Shown here one piece after another: positions 45,401-57,029 of a stretch of 64,000 nucleotides of DNA. Origin of the DNA: Glutinoglossum americanum (taxonomy: Eukaryota > Ascomycota > Geoglossomycetes > Geoglossales > Geoglossaceae); NCBI GenBank assembly GCA_020080175.1, contig JAGHQL010000109.1, positions 25,360-89,359 on the forward strand. Direction: 5' to 3'. The notes beneath the pieces are model-generated. The model worked only from the letters and a program-made list of their open reading frames with translations, was not told the origin of the DNA and ran no database searches. How positions within the stretch are numbered: the first letter of the stretch is position 1; the number at the start of each line of letters is the position of its first letter. The translations under genes and the position numbers were made by a program.

Positions 45401-47662
45401 TTCTAAAACAAAAGAGTCTTCGAGCTGGCCAAACAAACCCCTCTAATAGACAACAAAGTGTCCCCTCGGGACCAGCGATGGGTGGAAAGCTCGCCAACAG
45501 AATCAATCCTGGATTAGCTAGTTTATTGGCGAAGAGCCCTTCGCCCCCAATTGGTGCTAACACCAGATCTGGAGCCTCTAGCCCACCGCCATCGAGGGTT
45601 GATCCTGAAGAAGGGTCTGAGAAGAAGGGAAACGCACCTCCTACTGCACAGCTCTCACATGCAACCAAAGGGCGAGCTCGTGGTCCCAAACGACGGCTCC
45701 CAACATCAAAAACCCAGGATCTGCACTCTTCAGAAGTATCCATTCCTTCTGATCTATCGATTCAAGAGAACTACCAGAACTCAAAGCCAGAGACCACGGC
45801 GAAATCCATGCCTGCCTCGCTCCCAGAAACTCCCAGAGTGATCACTCCCAAGGCGGTGGCCCCCATATCTCCCAAACCGACTATCGGGGATAAGGCAGCG
45901 AGCCGGAAACCTGCATCGGAACCCCCCTTAGACCAATCGCCAACGCTCATAGAGTCAGGGGAAGGGCCTAGTGTATCGGTCAAGGATGCTGCCTCTCTTT
46001 GGGGGCGCGCTCCAAACTCGTTACCATCACCTGAGACGCCGCGATCAAAATCCCCCGTTAAGTTGCCAACTAAGGCTGACGAAGAATCTGCAGCAATAAA
46101 TGCGGGTTTCGTGCCAAAAAGGTTTGAAAAGCCTATTGGGCTTGGACTCCAGTCGGCGAAGCCGTATCCGTCAGTACACGAACCTCTAGATAGAAACCTC
46201 CCATCCCCGCCTATGAAGTCCCAGGAAACGACTCCAATCAAACAGACTCCATCACCCAAGGTTCCACAGAAGCCAAGTTCATTATTCATACTGGACTCCG
46301 GAACTGCCAAACCTGCTCCTGCTTCTGCAGTAGAACCCCCTGGATCGCCTATTCCTCACACTTCCGAAGCTTCGTACCTCTTTGCTGACTTCTTCGACGT
46401 CGCCGGAGCAATTCCTATGCAACTTAAGAAAGTCGAAGTTGACACGCAAGCACTACTCTCCACGATGGCCGAGGATGGGGACTTGAGCAAAATCAAGACC
46501 CTAAGAAAGCAGATTTGCGAAATTACTGGTGATGGCAAGCAAAAGCCCATTGCTTCCCATCAGGAACATATCCTCTTTGAAGAGAGCATGTACCTGTGCA
46601 CTCATGTTTTTGGAGCTTCGAGCGGAATACGAACTACGGAGGTCTACCTTTGGGTTGGGGACGGCGTATCGGAGTCATCCGCCCAAGACGCTCAACTTTT
46701 CTCTCGCAACACAGCGAATGAGAATAAAGCCAAGTTCATAACGTTCAAGCAAGGGCGAGAGACATCAAGCTTCTTTCAGGCTCTAGGAGGTATTGTAATT
46801 ACGAGGCGCGGGTCCAGCTCTAGAGCCGATTCACGCATGCCATACATGCTCTGTGGTCGGCGACACCTTGGCCAAATTGCATTTGATGAGGTTGATCTCT
46901 CGGTGGATAGCCTATGCTCAGGCTTTCCGTACTTAGTAACTGCGCTCTCTGGTAAACTCTACTTATGGAAAGGCAAGGGTAGCGGAGCGGATGAATTGGG
47001 CTGCGCTAGGCTCATTGGCATGGATCTTGGATTGACGGGAGAGATTGAGGAAGTTGAAGAAGGCCATGAGACTCCTTCCTTCCTTAGTGTTTTTGGTTCT
47101 ACACCTGGGAAACCCCCGAAGTCCGCAGATCACTGGCGACTGAAACCGAGCTATGATAAGTACCGCACTAGGCTTTTCTGCATTGACCACGGTATTCGTG
47201 CCAAGGTGTGTCTCTCCATAACGCTTTAACTAGACCAATTGTTTTCTCACTTTGTACTAGGTGCTTGAGGTGAGCCCATTCTGCCAGACAGATCTCGACC
47301 AAAACCACATCTATTGTGTTGATGCTTTCTTTGAAATATACATGTGAGTGCGGCTTCGTTCCCCATAATTCGTGCACTAACAATGAAGTAGCGTTGTCGG
47401 CGCGAAGTCTCAGACAAAGTATGCGGAGTTTCAAACGGCATTGGTGTTCGCCCAAGAATACGGGATCCTTGCTGCTTCCATGGAAGATAGACCGTTTATC
47501 CCTGTTAGCACAGTGGTGCTACAAGGCATTCCTAGAGACTTCAAGGCTGTGTTCAGGAAATGGGAGGAGGCTAAGATTATGACGAGCTGGGAACCGAAAA
47601 GAAAGCCTTCTTTAAGAGTTGTTCCCCTATCAGCGGCCATCGAGGCTACGAGGAGGACCTGA
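42481..47662 (+). CDS. Large gelsolin-repeat protein with DUF4045-type disordered region
   Basis: Four exons: 42481-42640, 42878-47205, 47261-47343, 47392-47662, which sum to 1613 aa. The N-terminus MSGTAIPESEDVNDFLQRIR with a coiled coil (DKEDEERTKKLEEEI) is separated from the main frame by a 237-nt intron. About 1100 residues of Ser/Pro/Lys-rich disordered sequence follow, with repeated SPTK and SPxR-like motifs. The C-terminal 400 residues contain gelsolin-like repeats: TEVYLWVGDGVSE, QGRETSSFFQALGG, KLYLWKGKGSGADE and VVGAKSQTKYAEF. Gelsolin repeats bind actin and phosphoinositides. In moulds such proteins have been associated with cytoskeleton and membrane traffic, but a specific role is not shown here. 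The last two exons are small and easily missed. A sub-frame on the opposite strand is a shadow. Confidence 0.9.
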
Positions 47663-48075
47663 TTGCACCTTCAATAGCGAAATAAAATTTGGCTCACACT
47701 TTCTTGTGAATACCGTAGGGAGCTGTTTTTACCGACTTGACCTTTTCCTCTCTCATGGCTGGCTCTTAGTATGTATTGTACACACGCTGTGGCCCAAGGA
47801 GCACGGGGATCTAGAACATTCAGCATGCATGGTGGATTGGCGGCTGGTTTTGATGTCTAGAAAGATACAGAATCGATGTCCTTGTGGACAAGCTAGTTTT
47901 ACAAGAAACTGTTAAATAATAAGATTGTTCCGATATTCGTACACCGCAATCTCGACCCCCGAAAAAAAAAGGGGGGGGGCCGAGAAAGAACCGATACACC
48001 GTAGACCTAGGGATATAGAAGAAACAATTTAAAAGCACAAGGTATATTAAAGGTTTGCTTAAGACCCATACCACT
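47663..48075. other. Intergenic, convergent 3' regions of gelsolin-repeat gene and MIS12
   Basis: About 410 bases; short A-run and G-run near 47961-47980. No gene seen. Confidence 0.5.
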
Positions 48076-49311
48076 TCAATCCCCCTCATCCATCTTATCG
48101 TCCTCCCCAGTGCCATCGGCAGTCCCCCCAAGCATCCCCACAACCTTCTCCAAATCCCTAACTTGTGCTTCCCCCACCTTCCCCCCTCTCCCCTGCCACT
48201 CTCCATCCCTAACCTCGCCCTGATTCCCAAGCTCTAGTCCCTGGGTAGTCTGCAAATGCCGTTTGGTCTGCGATTCAATATACTGCCTACGTTCGTCCGA
48301 GGAGGGTGTATCGTTGGGATTTGCGAGGGAGGAGGAGAGGGTGGTGAGGCTGGGGCGGACGGAGGAGAGGAGGGATCGTATGTGCGGGAGTTGGGAGAGG
48401 GTGAAGGATGTCGTGTCGGTTAGGGGGTTGTGGGGGGGGTTGGAGGGGGAGGTAATTGTCCCCACGTTTAGGGCGGTGGCGGCGGGGTGGGAAGTTAGGA
48501 AGGCGAAGGGGTTGGGTTGTTGTTGTGGTTCGGCGGGGGGTTCTCCGGTTTTTATCGCAGCGGTAGGTAGTTGGGGTTGGCCTTGGGATGGATCTGAGCC
48601 AGGGAGTAAAGACCGAAGCTGCGCGATTAACTGCGCATTGCGCGCCGACTCGCGCAAGAGAGAGGCATGGAGTTTTTGGGTTTCGAGCAGTTTATGACGC
48701 TGGAGCTTGACGGACTCGCGCGTAGGCGCATCAGGTGGAGGGGGGAGATTTAAGCCCTAATTCAAGGAGCTCAGTCTATCAGCCATTTCGCGCTGGAAGT
48801 GTAGAGAAATAAGATATCGAGATGTGGAGGGGAGAACTGCGTCCATTGAACGACTGGACTACTAACCTCATAATGCCTCAACTTCATCCAATCCAGCACA
48901 TCCTCGGGAACATTAAACACATTCCTCAACGCATAAATCTCCAATTTATCAAAATCCCGATCAATCGTACTCTCGAACAGCGTCTCAAGCTTATGTACCC
49001 CCTCTTCTATCTCCAGCTTCGCCTCTGGTGGGTAGGTGGACCCATCGCCCGCGTCCGCAACTCCATTTTTTACCGGTCCCACTGCCGGGGACCTGAAACC
49101 AAGGGCTACAGGATCGGCATTTTGAAGGAGATCTTCGACGTAGATTACTGATTTGTAGATTAGGCCGTTGACAGTATTGATTACATCGTCGATTACAGAC
49201 TGTGGATGTTAGTGAGAGCGGTGGTGGGTGTTGGGATTTGTGATTTACCAATGGCGTGTATTGAAGGTGCTCAGTGAGCAGAGAGCTCGCTGAAGGATTT
49301 GGGGCGCTCAT
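48076..49311 (-). CDS. mis12: MIS12/MTW1, kinetochore complex subunit
   Basis: Three exons: 49311-49249, 49199-48867, 48756-48076, closing in frame to 358 aa. The N-terminal LLTEHLQYTPLSVIDDVIN (formed across the first splice) is the Mis12 family signature. It is followed by the helical head (LIYKSVIYVEDLL), ALRNVFNVPEDVLDWMKLRHYE and, after the second splice, GLNLPPPP plus a long coiled coil (VKLQRHKLLETQKLHASLLR). The MIS12 complex links CENP-C/CENP-T at the centromere to KNL1 and NDC80. The last 150 residues are low-complexity and Gly-rich toward the acidic end DDKMDEGD. The 3' exon is C-rich on the coding strand and gives an open shadow frame on the plus strand. CENP-X lies 2.3 kb away on the same strand. 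Confidence 0.92.
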
Positions 49312-49714
49312 TGAAGGCTTTATATCTCTGAAAACCGTCTACTGTAGTTTATTGTTGACTGTTGGATTTGTTGGGCGAGGGGGACGTGATGCTTGTTTAC
49401 ACTGTCGCGTTTGCCGAACTTTATGTGATGTGGGGTACAAAGTACTTTGGTGCACCAACACCCCATCAATCAGCCACCAGAACCTCACCGGTAATCTAGG
49501 AGTCGTCACAAAATCCCGATTTCCTGAATACTACGATACGTCTAGCTTATGCACCGGCATAAATTGAAAGATTCGCCCCGTTCTTGCATTTGTAAACTAC
49601 AACTAGTGTATAAAAAAACGCCGATACCATATTCTACTTTGTCAGGTACAAGCAACTGTAGAAGATTACCCCTCACTCCACTCTCCCATACCGAAAAATA
49701 CACTAATACTGTCG
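49312..49714. other. Intergenic upstream of MIS12
   Basis: About 400 bases, containing the MIS12 promoter and the 3' UTR of the cupredoxin gene. No further feature recognised. Confidence 0.5.
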
Positions 49715-50562
49715 CTATGCGAGCAACGCCATTCCAAATGCTACAATAGCAATTGCTCCTCCAACTCTCAGATTCTCTGCTCCGCTCTTACCCGTAGCAA
49801 CCGCAGGTGCTTGGCTGGTGCTAGCTGGAGTCGCGGAAGGTGAACCGCCTTGAGGGGTGGTGCTGTTGGAGGGTGAGCCACCACCGGCGCTGCTTCCAGG
49901 AGTGATGTTGTTTGGAGCGTTCTTAGCGAGCGCCTTAAAGGTGTCGATGGTTCTTGAAGAATTGCTTGCGGGGCTACGTTGTATTGTAAGCGAAGTATTT
50001 TGGTGGGGATTGTAGTGTCACTTACGCATTGATGACGCCAACCATGCCATTTTGGCAATGTTTCGCCTGCGAACAGTAGAACCAGATGGGTTTCGTGTCA
50101 TTGACCATGATTGTGAAGATGCCCAAACTTTGTTGGATAGGCATAAAACCACTGAAGAAACCGTGGGATCCAGGCGTACTCTGCTCAATCGGGACACACG
50201 GTTGATCAAAGGAAGAGCGCACGACAGAGTGATTCTATTTTTAGGAAGAGTCAGATGCCATCTGCAGAGCGTGCGAAGGTTGGGATGCTTACCTTTGGCC
50301 AAAACTGAAATTGTACCAAGGAACCAGCGGGTACTTGCAAGTTATCTGGCTCGAAGACGGTATTACCCTCCGGGGAGCCAACTTTGACAACCGTCATCAT
50401 GATCTGGTCGCTGCCTTGGGGAGTCTGTGCGGTCTTGGTGCTCGAGGGCTTATCTGTAGGCCGATAAGTCATGGCCGATAGATCCTGACGCACATGTATG
50501 CCTTCGGCCAAAGCGGTCCCGGCAAGGAGGAGGGTTGATGTGAAGACTGTCGAGAACAGCAT
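49715..50562 (-). CDS. GPI-anchored extracellular cupredoxin (blue-copper-like)
   Basis: Three exons: 50562-50293, 50234-50026, 49973-49715, joining to 245 aa. A signal peptide (MLFSTVFTSTLLLAGTALA) is followed by a plastocyanin-like domain. KVGSPEGNTVFEPDNLQVPA precedes WPKNHSVVRSSF, and IWFYCSQAKHCQNGMVGVIN closes the fold. His92, Cys144, His149 and Met154 form a complete type 1 copper ligand set. The Ser/Pro/Gly-rich stalk and C-terminal hydrophobic tail (VGGAIAIVAFGMALLA) indicate a GPI anchor. Fungal proteins of this kind are surface-exposed, often called extracellular serine-rich proteins; some are linked to host contact or oxidative stress, but that is not shown here. The ligand His92 sits just after the first splice, so a mis-spliced model would lose it. 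Confidence 0.9.
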
Positions 50563-51564
50563 GTTGTATTTTCGGCTGGTCGATAGAATTAAGGTCTGAA
50601 TCTTCTAGAAGGAATGGAGTTTTGGCGTCTAGCGCTCTTATGAAAACTGGATGAATGATCGGACTAGCCGGTAGTAATGAGAAGAATAGACAGCGAAGAA
50701 ACGAGAAACGAGAATTAAGTAAGGAAAGGACGCAGCGGCTCTTGTTGGAAAACAATGAATGCCAAATGGAAGAATGAGAAGAGGGGCGGGGACAAGGTGT
50801 GAATATATAGCATATCATCGTAGGCCCATGCCAAATTAAGCTATGCGCTGCGTTTCAAAGCCACTGCAAATCCAGGAGAGTCATTGCAGACCGTGGATAA
50901 GGATGTTAAGTTCGGCGCATGATGCCAGGGAAGGTCCTCACAGGAGTAAGGTCACTTGGCCGCCTTTGGGTAGGCCCTCTTTAACGGAGGGCGCGTTGAG
51001 TGTGCGTAATGTCATGCTGAGACGGAAATATCCTCATTACCCCCGTCAGCACGGTTGGAGGTTTGGCGGACGCATGAAGTTTGGCTTGGTGGAAACGGCG
51101 GCTCGGGGGTGTTTGGTTTGAGATGTGTCGCATGGTGTTTGACGATGCGCCAACCCCTTCCACGCTAACCTCTTACGTTGCGGCTCGAGCGCTTCCCATA
51201 CAACCCGTTCCTTAACGTCAACACAACTCGGACTATGCATAAAACAGTAATTTACACCCCAGTGCGACGGCACGGCATTGTTCCCAGTAACGGGAAAATG
51301 TTTCCAAGAGGTTACCACCGTGCATACGCAAACACCGGAACTGTTTCATCCGTATCGAAAAGCTTTAGACCTAAGATCTATCCCACCACTCGAACGCACT
51401 GAGCCATTACTTGCTAAATGGCTTAATAGTACAGGTAAGAGCAAAAACCGAGAATCGAGGGGCATCTCCACATTCCAGGACTTCGTAGTCGTACTGCTGT
51501 AGTAATGCTTGGACAAAGATTGGCATAGTCTGTCCAAAACAATCGGGTCGATGGTTGAGCAACA
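50563..51564. other. Intergenic between cupredoxin and CENP-X genes
   Basis: About 1 kb. It holds the cupredoxin promoter, with a CTATATATTC element near 50806-50816, about 250 bp upstream of the ATG. No credible gene is seen. Confidence 0.45.
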
Positions 51565-52039
51565 TTAGAAGTCTAATAAAAGCTTCGGGGCCACTTTTTC
51601 AAGATCCTCCACCTAACAATAGTAGCATCTAGCGTCAGCGATAGTAACAGTTAACGTCACGTTTAAGAGGACTATATCTTACCTCCAAGAACGAATCCCT
51701 CATCGCACCCCCACCACTTGATCCGTCCTTCTTCCGTTCTTCGACGGCTCTCGCCAGAGCCTCTTTCACAAAAACCTCGATGTATCTCCCTACCGCAGCA
51801 TTCGCATCTTTTGAGATGCGCGTCCTCTCATCCTCGAAATGCTCGTGAAGAATCCTACTAAGGAGCTTCGCCGGGATCGTTGGAGACGGATCTACTTGTG
51901 ATGCATCCAGAGGCTGTTGTTCTTCTGGTGGTGGAGATCTACGAGCTGGTCGCGGGGGCTTGAATTTCGTGTTCTTTGGTCCCGAAGACCCGGAAGCGGA
52001 CGCGAAGGCTTTAGATGAATTTCGACGGTCTGGCGACAT
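51565..52039 (-). CDS. mhf2: CENP-X/MHF2, histone-fold protein of CCAN and the Fanconi pathway
   Basis: Two exons, 52039-51683 and 51612-51565, form 134 aa. The start MSPDRRNSS is followed by a basic, Pro-rich disordered stretch. The histone fold reads IPAKLLSRILHEHFED, ISKDANAAVGRYIEVFVKEA, and DSFLEVEDLEKVAPKLLLDF, where the splice falls inside FLE-VEDLEK. CENP-X pairs with CENP-S (MHF1); the tetramer acts with FANCM/Mph1 helicase in fork repair and with CENP-T/W at kinetochores. The 16-codon last exon is below ordinary ORF cut-offs but supplies the conserved EDLEKxAPxLLLDF ending. Upstream frames that extend to MKYIQLCW are not part of the gene. Confidence 0.93.
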
Positions 52040-54065
52040 TTCGGTTCTAGACGTTTGTTGCCTATACCAACACAATTGTATATATTTCAATGCTAAAACC
52101 CTAACGTTTTATTGTTGTTGTGGTTGGTGATCGTGTTAGGGACGCGCGACGCGTATCTCGCGTACTCGATAGGGACGCCATAGTTGGACTACCGACGTCA
52201 CTAAAACCAATTTCACGCAGTCACTCTAGATGTTCAGAACTAATGTCCCCTTGGTATCGAAATAGCCAATTGTCTCACAAAGCGCTATCAACTTGACGAA
52301 CGGATTCCTCTCCTAATCACTAACCAATCCCGCCTTTCCCTCCAACTCACGTTGTTCTTTTGATACGATCAGTAATTCGTATAGTGCAATTCGATGTAAT
52401 CTTGTACATCAAGCTACCTTAACGGCATCTCGTCATGTTGCATATAGGAGGCTAGTGGAACGATTTCCTCACAGTAATTGCTACCAGCTCCACCGAGAAT
52501 TTCGCGTGGCTTGCAGTAAATTGCCTGAGCATAAATCTAACTGCTTTCGTCTGGTATCCAGTATTAGTAATATCTATGACAGATCTTCAGTGACTCCAAG
52601 TCTCGAGACAGAAACCTGTTGGTGGCATAGGTTATGCACATGGGATCACTCTACACAAGGAGTGTCTTAGGAGTTCAGAATTGTTAAGATTAAATGAGCG
52701 ATGGATATTAAAGATGAAAGTGTTGGAAGTTAAGTGCATAGTAGAGATACACGTGACGAGAGCACTTGGAAGTGGAATAATTAGAGACATAAATGGCTTT
52801 AGCGTCAGTTGAATAGCTGGCTGAAAATTGTCGGGTTTGTATTGGCAAAGCACTCTGAAACTCTCAATTTTAAGAACCAGACTGAAAACTTCAGTGCACT
52901 AGCAACCATTGACATCAGAGCTTCAACCGCCTGCATTCCCGTAATACACGCTTCGTCGAACGGTCTATCAATGATTGGGGCTTCAGTTTTTTTGATTGGT
53001 CTTTTACTCACCACAGGACGTAACTTTCTGGCTGGGCGCCAGCAAAAGGTCGTACCCTGTGTAGCACGACAACTTCTTCACACCAAATTTGCTCAAAATG
53101 CATGTATGTATCAGCATGCATCCCGTCTCACGAGCCTGCAGGTCACTCACCATTCGCCTCATTTCAATGTGTAGTTGTGGAAGACGATATAACACTAGCC
53201 TCCAGTTTCCCTGGCATCCAATACGTCCAATTGTCCCAGTCGTTTCTGACTTAACATTTCTAACTACTCCTCTGCACCGCACAAGAATACTGGCTGTTAT
53301 CGAATGACACTCCCTCAACTCACATCGGGGTGCTACCCGGAGATCTCTTGTGCTGTCAGCCTCCCTTCACAGTAATCTTCGGTCCTTTCCTACTCTCCAG
53401 ACCCATACTTCCCCCATTGAAGCCTCAGAGGGCAACAAAGCCAGCTACACCCAAGGTCACGAAGCGGAGCAAGGCTCAGGTTTGCCTAAGTCACCTCTAT
53501 CGTTAGCCCCAGCCAGCTATTTATAGTAAATGGAGGGGTATATACCAGATACTATCATTCCTAACACCCAGCCTTATCACACCAAAGTAAATTCATTTTC
53601 AGTGTTGGATAGATGTGCCTAATACCCCCAGAATATTAGTCAAGGTTCTCAGGAGTCTAGTAATGAAACCACAGCGGTAAGCCAAGTACGTTACACCGTT
53701 CTGCCTCACCACACCTATATTGTAAAGCAGGAGGCGCGAAACGAGTCCGGGGGCAACGAAAAGTTCAGTCTACGAAGGGCTTCGACCGGGGAATAGTGGT
53801 GAGGATGAACCAAAAATCCTGGCACACCTGGTGTTACATCTGTTCCGTTTTGTAAGTATCTTGTGTCCAATCAGAGTTTCTTAAACTTACCTCGTCGGAG
53901 GCGCACGATCTCCCCGGCCAACTCGCAATGCTCCAAGACCGATTGGGCGATTTGATGGTCCTCCTATGTAATGATACCACTGATGGTTGTGCCACTATGG
54001 GATTACCGGGAAACCTAATCAGTATGAATGAACACTAAATCTCAATGCTCCCTTCTATTCTATGC
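52040..54065. other. About 2 kb gene-poor, start of the accessory region
   Basis: No convincing coding frame. Contains one copy of a short dispersed repeat (52237-52280). CACGTGAC occurs at 52751-52758. Frames present are short and overlapping. Confidence 0.5.
52237..52280 (+). repeat. Dispersed repeat A, copy 1 (uninterrupted)
   Basis: 44 nt that match 63073-63116 at 40 positions; all four differences are transitions. After the match the copy continues GCTATCAACTTGAC at about 52283, which in the other copy is found only after about 58 extra bases. Confidence 0.75.
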
Positions 54066-54832
54066 TCACGCAATCTTCTTAAAAGCGACATGCACGATCC
54101 CACTCCCCTCAAACATGCTCCTGCGCTTCCCCAACACATCCACAGCCTTCAACCCCATATCCCTCACAAGAGGCTCCATCCCTTTAATCACCTCAGCATG
54201 CTCTGGAGTGTCTCTCCATTTCCGATGATCGGCAACGCTATCATACCCAAAGGCTTCCGTGAAGCAAATTGTGCTTCCCATATCCGCCATCTCTGGCTTC
54301 GACACCCAGACGAACCCCGTTGTGGCGCCTTTGGCCTTGCTGACCGTGATCACGGCGTGGTCGTTCATATCGGGTGCTGGGCCAATGATGTCCTTGATTA
54401 CGACAGACTCGGTAGCTTTGGCGTCGGGCAGAGAGAAGAACCTGAATCCTGTGACATTTGCTGTCATAGCTTTGGTTATATCTTGCGTGAATTGTGTGAA
54501 ATCTTTCTAAATCATCAGCTCTCCTCTTCTTGTCGCAGGTATGGGATTTACTCACTTATGAAAGGCTCTAGCCCCGCCTCCATATTCACAACACCTTCAA
54601 ACAATTCCTTAGCCTTATGTGCATCATATGCTTTTGTCCAAGCATCTATTGCCGCTCGGTCTTTCCATTCGAAGACTAAACAATGGATCTTTCCATCCTC
54701 GATTAGAGGTCCGTAGTATGCCGCTCGAAAATCTTTTTGGCGAGACAAGATCTGTGTTGCTTCGGACAGTAATTCGGAGGGGTCTGTATTTGGCTTGACA
54801 GGAAAGAATATGACTTCTGCAACAGGACCCAT
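54066..54832 (-). CDS. ABM-like dimeric alpha/beta-barrel protein
   Basis: Two exons. The first frame, MGPVAEVIFFPVKPNT (54832), contains LVFEWKDRAAIDAWTKAYDAHK, an antibiotic-biosynthesis-monooxygenase-like half barrel. The second frame (MTANVTGFRFF... to HVAFKKIA) contains a similar ferredoxin-like repeat with DMNDHAVITVSKAK and WRDTPEHAEVIKGMEPLVRD. A short intron of about 50 nt between 54543 and 54490 (A|GTGAGT donor) joins them in phase if the acceptor is the AAAG 4 nt beyond the more obvious TTTAG. Otherwise they would be two genes. Total about 230 aa. Such proteins act as small monooxygenases, cyclase helpers or decoys in oxidative metabolism; no heme or cofactor motif is visible. Function is not assigned. 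Confidence 0.7.
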
Positions 54833-56376
54833 GGTGGCCGGAGATATAGCACGAAATTGAAAAACTGCGGACCGGGAATGTATAGAAATACGAAGACCAG
54901 TAGCCTTGTTTTCGAGGTCCCAAGCTCTTATCTATTCCAGAGATCCCGTTGAGATCCAATGAACATGTCTTTGGTATTACGATCCGAATGGAGAAAAGAG
55001 AACATGTCAGCGACGCTAGCATCTTGTCAATCTCACGCGAGGTACCTGCTCCCTCATCATAAAAATCCCCGATAGCTTGTCAACATGAGTTGGGTTTCGA
55101 CGAAGCCTAAGACTATGATATTTTCTGCAGAAGCTTTATTTATTTGCCTGAACTTCAAGAAATCTCGACATTTGTCATGCAGTAGGGGGGTAATCGCTGC
55201 AGCATGTCAACCTACAACGAGAGGCGTGCAAGGAGATGGCCAAAACCCGTGTATTAATCTTCTTGAAAACAGGCGAGCGATGCAATAGAAGCTGAAAGAT
55301 CAATTACTATCAATTATGAGAATCCAGAGCCTTGCAGCCAGATATGGTTGTCAATATCGTCGAGGTACCTCCATTATGGCGGGTTTTCCACGATACCGGG
55401 GGGGGAGGTTAGGTCATGGAAAGGGAACCGAGAGTGGGCCATGGAAAGGCGAAGGACCAAAACTGGGCCGCAATTGATCAGGACAAAGGGAAAACATAAC
55501 TCAATGTTGGACGTTTACGACACAAATTCTGTCTAGGACACACTTTTCCAATGCAGTCAGCCAACCAGCGGCGAAGCAGAGCAGGCCATGGACGGAAAGA
55601 TCGAGCAATCCGGCAAGAACTTTTACGGTAATGGGGATCCGGACATGACTGGGAAGCTTGTTTAATTCGTTGGAGTTGGCAAATGCCGCTCTAGCACTGT
55701 TAGGCTGCCGGTGTGAACTTTCAAGATTGCATGCTCGAGGGCAACTATGTACCTGGCTTCTATCTCGGAGTTAACGCTCGCCCATTCCGCTCCTGAAGAC
55801 ATCACCTCCACAGTAGAATAGTCACTTGAGAATCAATGCAGAAAAGTTCAAGAGGGGAGGTGGCGCCGCCCCAAAAAACTAGCCAGTCAACTAGTTGTAT
55901 AACACCGATCCGTGGGTGTCCCACCCATTAGAGGCCGATGAACTGCTGGAGCGGGCACCGGGCAAGATCCATCCGGATTAGAAATGCCCACGCTACTGCC
56001 TTTGCCAATTTTCGGGGTTGTGTTCAATCTAGTTTCCGCCTCCCTTTGGGGCGATCGGGTTTTGGAGACCTACTGTCTTAGGCGTAGTTAATATCAGTTT
56101 GCAAACAATTTTTCTTTTTCAACCTTACCTCCCGAGAGAGAGGAAATGGTGGCTTTGGGGGTACGTATCTAGCATTCAATTTAAACTAGCTACCTCGATT
56201 AGCTAATCAATACGCTTCCTGCTCCTATAGTCTCTGCTCTAGATAAATAGCCTCCTTTTTCCAAACAGCACCGGTAGTAAACAACATACAATCTATACAA
56301 GTCAGAAATTAATAGATTAATTGCTTATGCTAGCCACATGCCCTTAGTCAGAGTCGAATAGAACTCAACAACCTAG
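54833..56376. other. About 1.5 kb gene-poor DNA
   Basis: Promoter side of the ABM-like gene followed by DNA without supported frames. Confidence 0.45.
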
Positions 56377-56462
56377 GCATTGGCAATAGAGAGCCGCCAC
56401 GTGCTGCCTCCCCGGGAGTATGGCGAAGAGTTCCTCGGCCACTTCGCCATGCAGCACCGAAG
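56377..56462 (+). repeat. Dispersed repeat B, copy 1
   Basis: 86 nt that align end to end with 63914-64000, starting with GCATTGGC and ending CACCGAAG. Differences are frequent but mostly transitions. In the plus frame this copy could read ALAIESRHVLPPREYGEEF, but a TAG precedes it, so it may be a fragment of a decayed gene. Confidence 0.55.
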
Positions 56463-57029
56463 TATGGTGTTGCTATTATAAGGTGATGGTGCCGCTATAG
56501 AGCACCAAGCAAGAGAAAGAAGGATCAATGCCCTGCCCAGGCCAAGGCCGTGACCACCTTTCTTTTCGGGAAGGATTGGCAGCAGGGCAGAACGATCGGA
56601 CGCCACGACACCTCACCATGAGGTGCCATGGCTTCATAAGTGGTCCCCGTAAACGGAATAATCTGAGACGATACCCCGCAGCATAGAGGAAGCGATCCAC
56701 CGTTGTTTCACTGCTTCCTAGTCCTTTGCTCTAGCCGCCTCCGTGCTATACTCTCCTAATTCTTAAACTGAACGGGAGCCGGTAAAGAAGTACGTCGAAT
56801 ACGGAGATGGCCCCACAACTCTCTTGTATCGAGGCAGTCCCACCCACTACCTAATGAACCTAAAACGCACCACATGACCCTAGCCTGCTCGCACGATTTG
56901 TCGCGCATGCTAAACAAGCGCCCTCCTGCCAAACCACCATCCCTCACCTGTCCTCCTCCTGACTGCAGAATGCAAGGGAAGCCCACTGCCCCGCCTCGTT
57001 GCCGTCGACCGGACATATTGAAAAGACGT
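56463..57029. other. Gene-poor DNA between repeat B and the orphan gene
   Basis: About 570 bases with short overlapping frames only; no RNA gene or further repeat identified. Confidence 0.4.

Noticed and set aside
44346-45743. 465-codon antisense frame inside the gelsolin-repeat gene
   Set aside because: Shadow of a Ser/Pro-rich coding strand; the real gene is defined by gelsolin motifs and closing splices.
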